Source: Burkholderia sp. HI2500 (lineage in GTDB: Bacteria; Pseudomonadota; Gammaproteobacteria; Burkholderiales; Burkholderiaceae). From it: a stretch of 64,000 bases of DNA. The translations under genes and the position numbers were made by a program. This document shows positions 49,945 through 57,821 of the stretch, one piece after another (position 1 is the stretch's first letter; the number at the start of each line of letters is the position of its first letter). Under the pieces are notes generated by a model. That model saw only the letters and a program-made list of their open reading frames with translations. It made no database searches and was not told the origin of the DNA. The DNA is taken from NCBI RefSeq assembly GCF_002223055.1, contig NZ_NKFL01000006.1:1302001-1366000 (forward strand), written 5' to 3'.

Positions 49945-51114
49945 TTACCCGGCGTTGACCGGGTTGCCGGTCGCGGCCCGGTGATTTCCGAACATGCGCT
50001 TGCCCAGATACGACCTGATCGGTTCTTCGACGAATTTCGCCAGGATGGCGGCGGACACGATCGAAAGAAACGCAGCTAGCATCGCAGTTCGGACAATGTG
50101 GATGTCGGCCTGTGGTGCATACGCGAACACCAGCCTGCCGATCGGATAGTGCACGCAATAAAGCGGATACGAGATCCAGCCGAGGAACGCGCTGAGCCTT
50201 GCAGTCGCCTTGCCGCTAGGCGCGAGCATGGCCCCCCGGTAAACCATTGCGGGGGCGACGAACAGCAGGATCGCAACCGAATACATCCCCTTGATCGACG
50301 ACGGAAACGCGACGACCACCAGGAAAACGACAAACAGCATGTAGTCGTTCTTCACCAGCCCGCCGATGAACCAATGCGGCTTCGCCGGAAGATTCGCGTC
50401 GTACATCTTGCCGATCGCGATTCCCAACAAGAACCCGTAGCCCACCCTGAAGAAGCCGCCGAAGAAGTTATCCGCCGCCCAGCCCTGGCTCATCAGGATC
50501 GCCAGCTTGTCGTTATCGAGGCTGGCGAGGAAACCGTATACGAGGAATGCGACGAGACAGGCGTAGGCCCATCTCGACAGATTGCGCGCGCTCATCCTGA
50601 TTGCCACGATCAGGATGACGCTCGCGAACATCTCGAAGAACAGCGACCAGGCAGGCGGGTTCAGCGGGAATACGCCGGGATCGTTGACGGACGGCAAGCT
50701 GTGATTCGCCGCGCCGACGAAACCCGACACCGAAAAGCGACCGAGGTACGGAACGAGAAAAAGATTCTGGCCGGTGGCGGCCACCAGGTTGCCCGACGAG
50801 AACCGGGCCGACGAATTGGCCTGCATGACGATGAGGCTGGCGAAGCCGATCGCGAACCCGATGAAAATCATCGGGTACAGGCGTATCAACCTGCGCTTCA
50901 GATACTCGCCACGCCATGCGTCCTGGCGCAGCCTTTCACCGTAGGAATACGCAAGAATGAACCCGCTCAACATGAAAAACATGTCGACGGAAAGATAGGC
51001 GCCCTGCAGGATCGTGCTCGATAGTTCCTGCAGGAAATGCATGAACATCACGCTGATGGCAGCGATGCCCCGCAAGCCGTCCAGGATTTCGAACTTCTGC
51101 TTGTGACTGGCCAT
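49945..51114 (-). CDS. Acyltransferase family 3 membrane protein
   Basis: A 389-residue multi-spanning acyltransferase of the OafA/NodX type. The start at 51114 (MASHKQKFEILDGLRGIAAI) gives the family N-terminal FxxLDGLRGxAA motif and the catalytic histidine region VMFMHFLQE. About ten hydrophobic segments follow, including DMFFMLSGFILAYSYGERLR and LNPPAWSLFFEMFASVILIV, ending with SYPLYCVHYPIGRLVFAY and a C-terminal FVEEPIRSYLGKR. It should transfer an acyl group, usually acetyl, onto a lipid-linked sugar or polymer in the inner membrane. It precedes no cotranscribed gene on its 3' side and follows the MBOAT gene by 112 nt. Confidence 0.92.
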   Translation of the reverse strand: MASHKQKFEILDGLRGIAAISVMFMHFLQELSSTILQGAYLSVDMFFMLSGFILAYSYGERLRQDAWRGEYLKRRLIRLYPMIFIGFAIGFASLIVMQANSSARFSSGNLVAATGQNLFLVPYLGRFSVSGFVGAANHSLPSVNDPGVFPLNPPAWSLFFEMFASVILIVAIRMSARNLSRWAYACLVAFLVYGFLASLDNDKLAILMSQGWAADNFFGGFFRVGYGFLLGIAIGKMYDANLPAKPHWFIGGLVKNDYMLFVVFLVVVAFPSSIKGMYSVAILLFVAPAMVYRGAMLAPSGKATARLSAFLGWISYPLYCVHYPIGRLVFAYAPQADIHIVRTAMLAAFLSIVSAAILAKFVEEPIRSYLGKRMFGNHRAATGNPVNAG

Positions 51115-51226
51115 GAAAGTGAGTGGCTCCGGGAAATATCGATCTTGCAGGTTCGGCACGCGTCGGCGCGCACTTGCACGGGTCCGGCAACCCGGCACCC
51201 TGCGATCGCCGTACCGCCGACGCGGA

Positions 51227-52657
51227 TCAGAAAGTCTTGTAGACGATGTCCGGCGCGGGCGAATCGGAAATGACCAGCACCAGCACGGTCACGACCGCCA
51301 ATACCGTGCACCACGAGGTCCGGGCGTAACGCGACAGGAACAGTCCGGCCATGCCGCCTTGCGTCATACGCGTATATACCGCGTTGAGCACGGCAAGCGT
51401 CACCGTCGCGCCGACGAATACCATCAGCCACACGAGCGCGACGAGTACCGGGCCGAGCGTGGTCGCGATGGTCTGGATTTCGCTCCAGGTCGACCAGAAC
51501 CACAACAGGCTGAATGCGAAGAACGTAAACGTCAGCCCACGCGCGCAATGGGTGTAGAGCGGCGTGTTGCACAGCGCGACGTACCGTTTCTTGCCAAGCC
51601 ATTTGGTCATGCGGATCTGATACAGCTTGTTGATGCTGACGCCCCCGCCCTGCAGGACACCGAAGAACAGGAACATCGACGTCTGCCCGTGCCAGGCGCC
51701 GACCAGGAAGAACGTCACGAAGAACGCGACGACACCCAGATACGGCTCCAGTGAGCGCGACGGAAAGCGACGCATGAGCGCCATCAGCAGCGGGTTGTAG
51801 ACGTAGGTCTTGAGCCAGCCGGAGAGCGTGATGTGCCAGCGGCTCCAGAATCCGATGAAGTTGGTCGACGAGAACGGCCGGTCGAAATTCTCCGGCAGCG
51901 AGATCCCGAAGAAGCGCGCGACACCGACGACCGTGTCCGTGTAGCCGGAGAAGTTGAAATACAGATAGACCGGGTAGATCGCAGCGATCGTCAGCCCGGT
52001 CAGAATGCGCTCGCCGAGCGGTTGCGCCGGCGACAGCTGCGCAAGCGCCTGATGATGGACGTGCGACAACGCCACCGACACGATCGCCACCTTGAAGAAT
52101 CCCACGATGATGCGCTCGAGCGCGACGCCGTAATCGATGGCATCCGGCCCCGGCCGCTCGTTCGTCTGCGTCACGCTGTAATCCTGAAAGCGTTGAATCG
52201 GCCCCGACACGATCGACGTGAAGTTGAGCACGTAATTCAGATACACCACCGGCGTCACGCGAACCGGCAGGCCCGGACTGCGAGCGTCGATGATGAGGTG
52301 GAGCATCCGGAAAAAGATGTACGACACGCCGATCGTCGCGTAAGGGTGCGACAGCAGCAACGCGGACGGCACGAACGTATAGCGTTTGAGCCAGAAGAAC
52401 AGCGCGATCACGATCGCGAGGATCGGTGCGAACGCCGCCAGCCACTGCTTCGTCTGCATGCCCCGGACGCTCAGATAGCCGACGAGCAGGAAAGCGGCGA
52501 ACGGAATCCACGCGACCGGATCGCGGGAAAACGTGGCCAGGAACAGCAGGTTGACGACGAGAAACACCGCGTTTTGCCAGGTCAGCGAGCGAGACAGGTT
52601 GAAGATCAGCGCGGCGACGGCTGCAAAGGCGAAGAACTGGAAGGATGGAATATTCAT
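51227..52657 (-). CDS. MBOAT-family polysaccharide O-acyltransferase (AlgI/DltB-like)
   Basis: A 476-residue membrane-bound O-acyltransferase starting MNIPSFQFFAFAAVAALIFN. The two conserved histidines are H275 in FWSRWHITLSGWLKTYVYNP and the invariant H323 in FLVGAWHGQTSMFLFFGVLQ. Other hallmarks are IGVSYIFFRMLHLIIDARSP and FVSGPIQRF-like NFTSIVSGPIQRFQDY, with YLYFNFSGYTDTVVGVARFF. About eleven membrane segments are present. It is followed on the same strand by acyltransferase-3 and preceded by SGNH, FkbH and carrier-protein genes. The acyl donor could be the carrier-protein thioester made by that module. Confidence 0.94.
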   Translation of the reverse strand: MNIPSFQFFAFAAVAALIFNLSRSLTWQNAVFLVVNLLFLATFSRDPVAWIPFAAFLLVGYLSVRGMQTKQWLAAFAPILAIVIALFFWLKRYTFVPSALLLSHPYATIGVSYIFFRMLHLIIDARSPGLPVRVTPVVYLNYVLNFTSIVSGPIQRFQDYSVTQTNERPGPDAIDYGVALERIIVGFFKVAIVSVALSHVHHQALAQLSPAQPLGERILTGLTIAAIYPVYLYFNFSGYTDTVVGVARFFGISLPENFDRPFSSTNFIGFWSRWHITLSGWLKTYVYNPLLMALMRRFPSRSLEPYLGVVAFFVTFFLVGAWHGQTSMFLFFGVLQGGGVSINKLYQIRMTKWLGKKRYVALCNTPLYTHCARGLTFTFFAFSLLWFWSTWSEIQTIATTLGPVLVALVWLMVFVGATVTLAVLNAVYTRMTQGGMAGLFLSRYARTSWCTVLAVVTVLVLVISDSPAPDIVYKTF

Positions 52658-52709
52658 CGGGCGGCCTGGATACGGTTCGAAACGATGGCGGCGGCATGCG
52701 CCGCCAGAT

Positions 52710-53864
52710 TCAATGTGATCCGCATGCCGACAACGCGGGCGACCCGCCGGCGGTAAGCGCCGTCACCATGCTTTGCGCGACGACGCGCGCGCCGGCGGCG
52801 TTCAGATGGTTGTCGACCGGATAGTAGTAATCGGCCGGGTTCGCCGACTGCTTCAGGCTCGAGGCCAGGTCGATGTAGCGCATGCCGTGCTTCGCGGCGA
52901 TTTCGGCCATCGCGCGATCGAGCGCCCACGGATCGATCCCGCTCGGCAGCGATTTCGCGGCCAGCAGCCCCGCCTGCGTGCGCTGTGGAATCAGCATCAG
53001 CGCCACCGGCACGCCTGTCGCGCGAAACCTGTCCGCGACCGTGGCGGCCACCTTGTCGAACGTCTCGAGCCGCTCGCGCCAGGCGGTCGAAAATGGCGGG
53101 CGAAGGAAATCGGCCTTGTCGCCGTATTTCAGATACATCGGCACCTGAATGTCCGGATTTTCGAACATGTAGTGCTGCGCGACGGCAATGGCACGGCTCC
53201 CGCTCAGCCAGCCCTTGGCACGCGCCATCAGGTCGCTGCGCGGTTCCGGCGCCGCGGTGGCCGCGGGCGCATCCGCGACGTCGGGCAGGTTGATCTTTTC
53301 CAGATCGAACGGCGCGACCGTGAGCACCGCTGCATCCGGCTGCAAGGCGAGCGCCGGCCCGATCCGGTTCAGCACCTTGCGGAACGGCAGTTCGTAGACA
53401 CCGAGATTCTGGACCTCGACCGGCGCGCCGCACATCCTGCTCAAATCCTGTTCCGCCAGCGCCGCGAACGATTGGTCATACGGGAGGCTCGTGCCTTCGG
53501 CAAACGACGTGCCGAGCAACGCCACGCGGCGCGTTCCGGCCGGCTTCGGCCCGCAACCCTCGGTCGAGCGGAAACCGCACGCGTTGTAGTGATAAGCGAT
53601 CCACGGCGTTTCCGGGGTCTTGACCGTCATCGTGCAATTCGGAACGTTTCGCATGCCCTCCGCCGCATCGGCTACATGACATTCGCCCCCGCGCGTCCCC
53701 GCGCTCCAGATCGCCCTCGTCACGCATTCGGCGGCGACGAACAGGCAGATCACCGTCGCCACGACGATCAACGGCAGCAATACATAGTCCCGGCGCGGCA
53801 GCCGGCGAGAAACCGCGACGTCATCCGTCTCGCGAAATGACGTGAGTGGTACGGTGTTTTTCAT
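52710..53864 (-). CDS. SGNH/AlgX-like membrane-anchored esterase or acyltransferase partner
   Basis: A 384-residue type II membrane protein: basic N-terminus, one membrane helix (VLLPLIVVATVICLFVAAEC, about residues 28-47), then a periplasmic SGNH domain. Catalytic positions are S120 in ALLGTSFAEGTSL and D351/H353 in PVDNHLNAAG. This is the partner type seen with MBOAT proteins in alginate acetylation (AlgJ/AlgX/PatB). It would complete acyl transfer to the EPS in the periplasm. The gene lies 52 nt before the MBOAT gene and 3 nt after the FkbH gene on the same strand. Four cysteines in the N-terminal periplasmic part (GECHVAD, VPNCTM, ACGFRS, GCGPK) may form disulfides. Confidence 0.85.
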   Translation of the reverse strand: MKNTVPLTSFRETDDVAVSRRLPRRDYVLLPLIVVATVICLFVAAECVTRAIWSAGTRGGECHVADAAEGMRNVPNCTMTVKTPETPWIAYHYNACGFRSTEGCGPKPAGTRRVALLGTSFAEGTSLPYDQSFAALAEQDLSRMCGAPVEVQNLGVYELPFRKVLNRIGPALALQPDAAVLTVAPFDLEKINLPDVADAPAATAAPEPRSDLMARAKGWLSGSRAIAVAQHYMFENPDIQVPMYLKYGDKADFLRPPFSTAWRERLETFDKVAATVADRFRATGVPVALMLIPQRTQAGLLAAKSLPSGIDPWALDRAMAEIAAKHGMRYIDLASSLKQSANPADYYYPVDNHLNAAGARVVAQSMVTALTAGGSPALSACGSH

Positions 53865-53867
53865 GGT

Positions 53868-55811
53868 TCAGGCGGCAGCCATCGTATCGAAACCCGCCCG
53901 CGTCACGGCGAAGTGACCGGGCGCGATCTCGCGGTCGCTGGCCATTTCCCAGACCGTCGTGCCGTCCGGCTCTTCGCTCACGGCTTCGAAACCGAGCTTC
54001 GCATAATGATCCCTGACCAGCGCATTGCGGTCGGTCGGGACATAACGCCCGATCACGCGCGTGACATCGCGCTGGCGCGCATGCTGCAGCACTTCGCGCA
54101 ACACCATCTGCTCGACCTGGCGCCCGAGCACGCGGCAGCTCATCAACCACGAATCGATCTGCCAGGTACTCGGCGCCTGTTCGTCGGGCCGGCAAATCAC
54201 GACCGAGATCATGCCGTTGTCGCCGAACGTATCCGTCAGGCGAACCTGCAGCGTAAAAACCCGCCCGTCGCCTTCGAGCGCCTGGATCTCCGCGTCGGTA
54301 TAGCGGCGCGTCGTCAAATTGAACTGGTTCGACTTGTTGATCAACTGAACGATGCGGGCCCGTCCGGTATCGTCGAACGGTGCGAAATCGATCTTCATGT
54401 CGAGGGATCGCAAGTACGCATCCATGTCGCCGGCCTGACTGCGTAGCGCCACGCGGCGCGCATTGTCCTGGTACATGTCCGCGCGCTTCCGATCTTCCGG
54501 CAAGAATGCGAGGGACTCGAAATAGCCCGCGGCGGCCAGGGTTCGCGCGTACAGCGACGGATCATCGGGCAACTCGGGAACGGCGACTTCGGGCAACGTC
54601 GTACGGACCAGATTGCGCTCGACCGGATTGTCGTCGAGGAACACCATCGCATCGATACCGAGCGACAGTTCGTCGGCAATCGCGCGAATATTGGTCGCCT
54701 TGTCGTTCCAGTTGGCCTGGAACACCGCGAAGTGTTGCTCGCGCAACAGCATTTCAGGGTGTTTTTGAAACGGCAGACGCGCCGTATCGTCATTGTTCTT
54801 CGACGACACCGCGAGCACGATGCCGCGTGCTCTCAGCGAAAGCGCGAGCTGCTGCACCGCGAGATGGGCTTCACCGACCGCATCGCCCTGCGCCACCTTG
54901 ATGCCTTCGAGCAAGTCGTCGCCGATCACCCCGCCCCACAGGGTATTGTCGAGATCGAGTACCAGCACGCGCCGGCTCTTGCCGCGCGCCGCGCCGAGCA
55001 GCCGGCCCACGTGATCCGCATACAGCGGCACATAGTCGCCGGCAAACGGATACTTGGCCAGATTCCATTGCGCGGGCGAATGCCAGTTCGCGACGCCGAC
55101 CGTCCCCGCGACATGTGCAACGTCGAACAGGATGTCATTCGATTCCGCCACACGCTGCGCAAGTGCTCGATTGAAACGTTCGACGAGATTGAGCGGCGTG
55201 CCGGCAATCAGTGCATCCCGGTTGCCGAACAGCGTGTCGGACGGCGGCGCGAGCGTCTGGACGATCGACAGCGCGTTGCCGTGCTGCCTGAAGCCGGCGC
55301 GCAGTGCATCGATCTGATCCAGCGCCGCAGCCACGCCGTGCTGCGCCGCTTCCTCGTCGCCCGGTTGTGCGTTCAGCGGCAGCCCGCGGTAGTCCAGGGC
55401 CACCAGCACGGCATCGACTTGCGCGCGATTGATCGTCGAATCCGGCGCCAGGGCTTCCTGCATGACCTGCCCGTAGTGTCCCGACACGATCTCCAGCGCA
55501 ACGCCATGACGCGCGGCGCTGGCCACGAGCGGCAACACGAGATGATCGAGCGTGCCGTTGCCGACCAGCCCGAGCCGGAACGGCGTAAGCGGCGCAAGCG
55601 TGCGCCCCGCGCGCTGCAAGGCGACGATCGCGCGCCCCAGCTTGATCAACTGATTTTCGCCGAGCGCGCAGCTGGCCAGTTGGCGTACGCGACTGCCCAA
55701 TCCGGCACCCGGATCGTCGTGGATCGTTTCGCCGAGCTCGCGGCAGCGCGCGGAGAAATCGTCAGGCGGGCGCGGCAACCAGGCCAGCGCGGTGTACAAA
55801 TCATCTTTCAT
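53868..55811 (-). CDS. FkbH-like HAD/GNAT protein (glyceryl-carrier protein synthase type)
   Basis: A 647-residue protein with three parts: an N-terminal SGNH-like region (residues 1-270), a HAD-IIIC phosphatase domain with the nucleophile D286 and D288 in VLVLDLDNTLWGGVIGDD and later VSSKNNDDTARLPFQKH, and a C-terminal GNAT-like domain (VRLTDTFGDNGMISVVICR, HARQRDVTRVIGRY). FkbH proteins take 1,3-bisphosphoglycerate, remove a phosphate and load a glyceryl unit on a carrier protein, as in methoxymalonyl-ACP pathways. The neighbouring 81-residue carrier (56 nt upstream, same strand) is the expected acceptor. Glyceryl or a derivative is thus the likely acyl group made here, though the substrate range of FkbH-like proteins is broad. 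Confidence 0.9.
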   Translation of the reverse strand: MKDDLYTALAWLPRPPDDFSARCRELGETIHDDPGAGLGSRVRQLASCALGENQLIKLGRAIVALQRAGRTLAPLTPFRLGLVGNGTLDHLVLPLVASAARHGVALEIVSGHYGQVMQEALAPDSTINRAQVDAVLVALDYRGLPLNAQPGDEEAAQHGVAAALDQIDALRAGFRQHGNALSIVQTLAPPSDTLFGNRDALIAGTPLNLVERFNRALAQRVAESNDILFDVAHVAGTVGVANWHSPAQWNLAKYPFAGDYVPLYADHVGRLLGAARGKSRRVLVLDLDNTLWGGVIGDDLLEGIKVAQGDAVGEAHLAVQQLALSLRARGIVLAVSSKNNDDTARLPFQKHPEMLLREQHFAVFQANWNDKATNIRAIADELSLGIDAMVFLDDNPVERNLVRTTLPEVAVPELPDDPSLYARTLAAAGYFESLAFLPEDRKRADMYQDNARRVALRSQAGDMDAYLRSLDMKIDFAPFDDTGRARIVQLINKSNQFNLTTRRYTDAEIQALEGDGRVFTLQVRLTDTFGDNGMISVVICRPDEQAPSTWQIDSWLMSCRVLGRQVEQMVLREVLQHARQRDVTRVIGRYVPTDRNALVRDHYAKLGFEAVSEEPDGTTVWEMASDREIAPGHFAVTRAGFDTMAAA

Positions 55812-55866
55812 CGGACGGCGCTCTCGGCGAAGCGGGTTCTGGACGGGAAATGCGGGCCGACGCGCG

Positions 55867-56112
55867 TCATGCGGCGTGGCGCTTGCTGATCAGGTCTGCA
55901 AATTCACCGACGTTCTTCAGGCCTGAAATATCGGCGGCGGCAAGCTTGATTCCGAACGCACGCTCGACGCTCAGAACCAGACGGATATGCGACAGGCTGT
56001 CCCAGCCGTCGACGTCGGCGGCGGTCAGTTGAGGCGTTGCCACCAGCTCGTCGTCGTCGAATACGTCCCGCAACACATCGGTCAACTTGGCATAGACGGC
56101 AGATTGGCTCAC
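55867..56112 (-). CDS. Acyl carrier protein of the FkbH module
   Basis: An 81-residue carrier protein starting MSQSAVYAKLTDVLRDVFDD. The phosphopantetheine serine is S39 in DVDGWDSLSHIRLVLSVERA, the WDSLSH form typical of stand-alone carriers next to FkbH proteins. The rest (FGIKLAAADISGLKNVGEFA) completes the helical fold. It is the first gene of a minus-strand operon with FkbH, SGNH, MBOAT and acyltransferase-3. A 374-nt gap upstream suggests a separate promoter from the Wza-Wzc-Wzy operon. It differs from the aminoacyl carrier at 33622 in both motif and context. Confidence 0.92.
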   Translation of the reverse strand: MSQSAVYAKLTDVLRDVFDDDELVATPQLTAADVDGWDSLSHIRLVLSVERAFGIKLAAADISGLKNVGEFADLISKRHAA

Positions 56113-56486
56113 GGCGAAGGCATCCTTTGACGTAGGGAAAAATGAACGATGCGATGTGCGCGGTCGAAGTCGTTCTCGCGCACGTCATCGCATTGCATCG
56201 GTCAGCGGTCCGTGGCAGCACGACAACCTCGACCATCGTACAAATGCTAGCCCGGCGATCGAATCATTAACGTGCGAAAAGCTACTTTTCCGGGAGACTG
56301 CACGGCTCGAATGCGGGTTTCGAATCCCGGGCGGAATGTCGAGCGGGTGCGCAGCCGCCCCGCCGCTTCGCGCGCGGCAGGCGCCGCGACGCGGGACCGA
56401 ACGTCAACGGGGTATCAGCCGCGTTCGCGCTGCGATACGCCGCGAACCCGGCCGTCGTTCCACACGTCGGCGCGACCGCGTGCGCC
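56113..56486. other. 374-nt gap upstream of the carrier-protein operon
   Basis: It probably holds the promoter of the ACP-FkbH-SGNH-MBOAT operon. An AT-richer part lies at about 56240-56295. No -24/-12 match on the minus strand and no terminator were found; the polymerase gene ends at 56487. Confidence 0.5.
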
Positions 56487-57821
56487 TCACGGCGCGGCAG
56501 GACGGGTGAGCGGCGCGACCGATGCCGGTCGCTTGACGAAATAGCGGAACACGACGATCAGCAAGACGATCGGCACGAAATTCCGTCCGCTGAACAAATT
56601 CGGAATTCGAAGAATTTCCATGATCGAAACGAAGAGCACGGCATGCGCGCAACACCAGAACCCCGCTCCGCTCCGCCAGCCTGCGTAGCTCCGTCCGAAC
56701 ACCCAGCCGAGGACAACCGCATCGAGCAGCCCGAACCAGCCCCATTCGTAAAAGTGAACGAAGATCCCCGACGGATTATTGAATTCCGGGTCGGCGTAGC
56801 TGTTCAGGAACACGGTGATGCTGTCGGTCGAATCGAGCCACGGCTCCAACGGCGCACCGATGATCGGAAAATGCAGCAGCCAGTCGAAGGTGAACATCGG
56901 ATGACCGCTGTCCCACCCGAGCACGCTCAGTATCCCCGCACCGTTGTTCAGCGCCGTCGAGTAATACAAGCCGAGACGTTCGATCGCGAAATCGAAAATG
57001 TTGTCGTAGACGGTGACGTAATAGGCCTCCCACGACCGGTTGTACTCGTTCGCGATGAAGAGCCCGAACAGCAACGGAATCGCGGCGTACGGCCCGAGCG
57101 TCAGCAGCCGCGAGAACCGGCCGCGAAGCCGGAACCGCACGATCATGAGCACGCACGGCAGCGCCACCTCGATCAACGCGAGCCGCTCGGCAAAGATGAA
57201 GCTGCGCAGCAGCGTCAGCACCGCGAGCACGCCGAGGTAAGCCTTGTAGCGGTTCATGCCCTTGACCGGTGTCTTGAACACGTAGAAATACAGCACGACG
57301 TACGGCGCGGCTGCCTGGGTGAACGAGCTCAGGCCCGTGAAGTGCCCTTTCTGCTCGAGCATGACATACGCGTTCGCTTCGCCGTGCAGGAACGCCAGCA
57401 CCAACGCCGGACGCGCGAGAATCCCGCCCAGCAGCATCAGATTGCCGAACATCGCGAGCACGAACACGAAATCGAGTACGCCGGGGAGCAACTCGGCGGG
57501 GGCGGCCGGCGGCCCCCGGCGCGACTGCGCCTCGGTCGTCGCCAGCCACGCCGTCGCCACGACCACCAGCAGGAACAATGCGCCGACCCAGGCGTAATAG
57601 CCGTCGAAGTAGAGCCGCGCAATCGATTTCTGATTGACCAGCAGACTCAATGACAACATCCCGTACAACGGCAGGATGAAGATCAGCACGAGCCGGGCGG
57701 GGTCTTCCCACCAGTAACCCGTGTAAGCACCTGCCTCGCGACGGACACGCGCCGCCTTGCGTGCCGTCGCCCCGCTCTGTCGCGGACGGGGCCTGCCTTC
57801 GCCCACGCCACGCGGTCTCAT
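56487..57821 (-). CDS. Wzy-like polysaccharide polymerase (O-antigen polymerase type)
   Basis: A 444-residue multi-spanning membrane protein with about ten hydrophobic segments, overlapping the Wzc gene by 4 nt. After a basic 30-residue head come LVLIFILPLYGMLSLSLLVN and a large periplasmic loop around YNRSWEAYYVTVYDNIFDFA, then FPIIGAPLEPWLDSTDSITV and SGIFVHFYEWGWFGLLDAVV. This topology and the position between Wzc and the acyl-modification genes fit a repeat-unit polymerase. The primary sequence is too variable for a firm call, but it is not a Wzx flippase by length or helix number. It ends near the carrier-protein region with a 374-nt gap. Confidence 0.78.
   Translation of the reverse strand: MRPRGVGEGRPRPRQSGATARKAARVRREAGAYTGYWWEDPARLVLIFILPLYGMLSLSLLVNQKSIARLYFDGYYAWVGALFLLVVVATAWLATTEAQSRRGPPAAPAELLPGVLDFVFVLAMFGNLMLLGGILARPALVLAFLHGEANAYVMLEQKGHFTGLSSFTQAAAPYVVLYFYVFKTPVKGMNRYKAYLGVLAVLTLLRSFIFAERLALIEVALPCVLMIVRFRLRGRFSRLLTLGPYAAIPLLFGLFIANEYNRSWEAYYVTVYDNIFDFAIERLGLYYSTALNNGAGILSVLGWDSGHPMFTFDWLLHFPIIGAPLEPWLDSTDSITVFLNSYADPEFNNPSGIFVHFYEWGWFGLLDAVVLGWVFGRSYAGWRSGAGFWCCAHAVLFVSIMEILRIPNLFSGRNFVPIVLLIVVFRYFVKRPASVAPLTRPAAP

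Noticed and set aside
41506..56292. An 11-base word (CTACTTTTCCG) shared by the regions upstream of the ElaA-manC operon and the carrier-protein operon
   Set aside because: Shared words of this length are expected by chance many times in 64 kb, and the two copies have different orientation relative to their genes.
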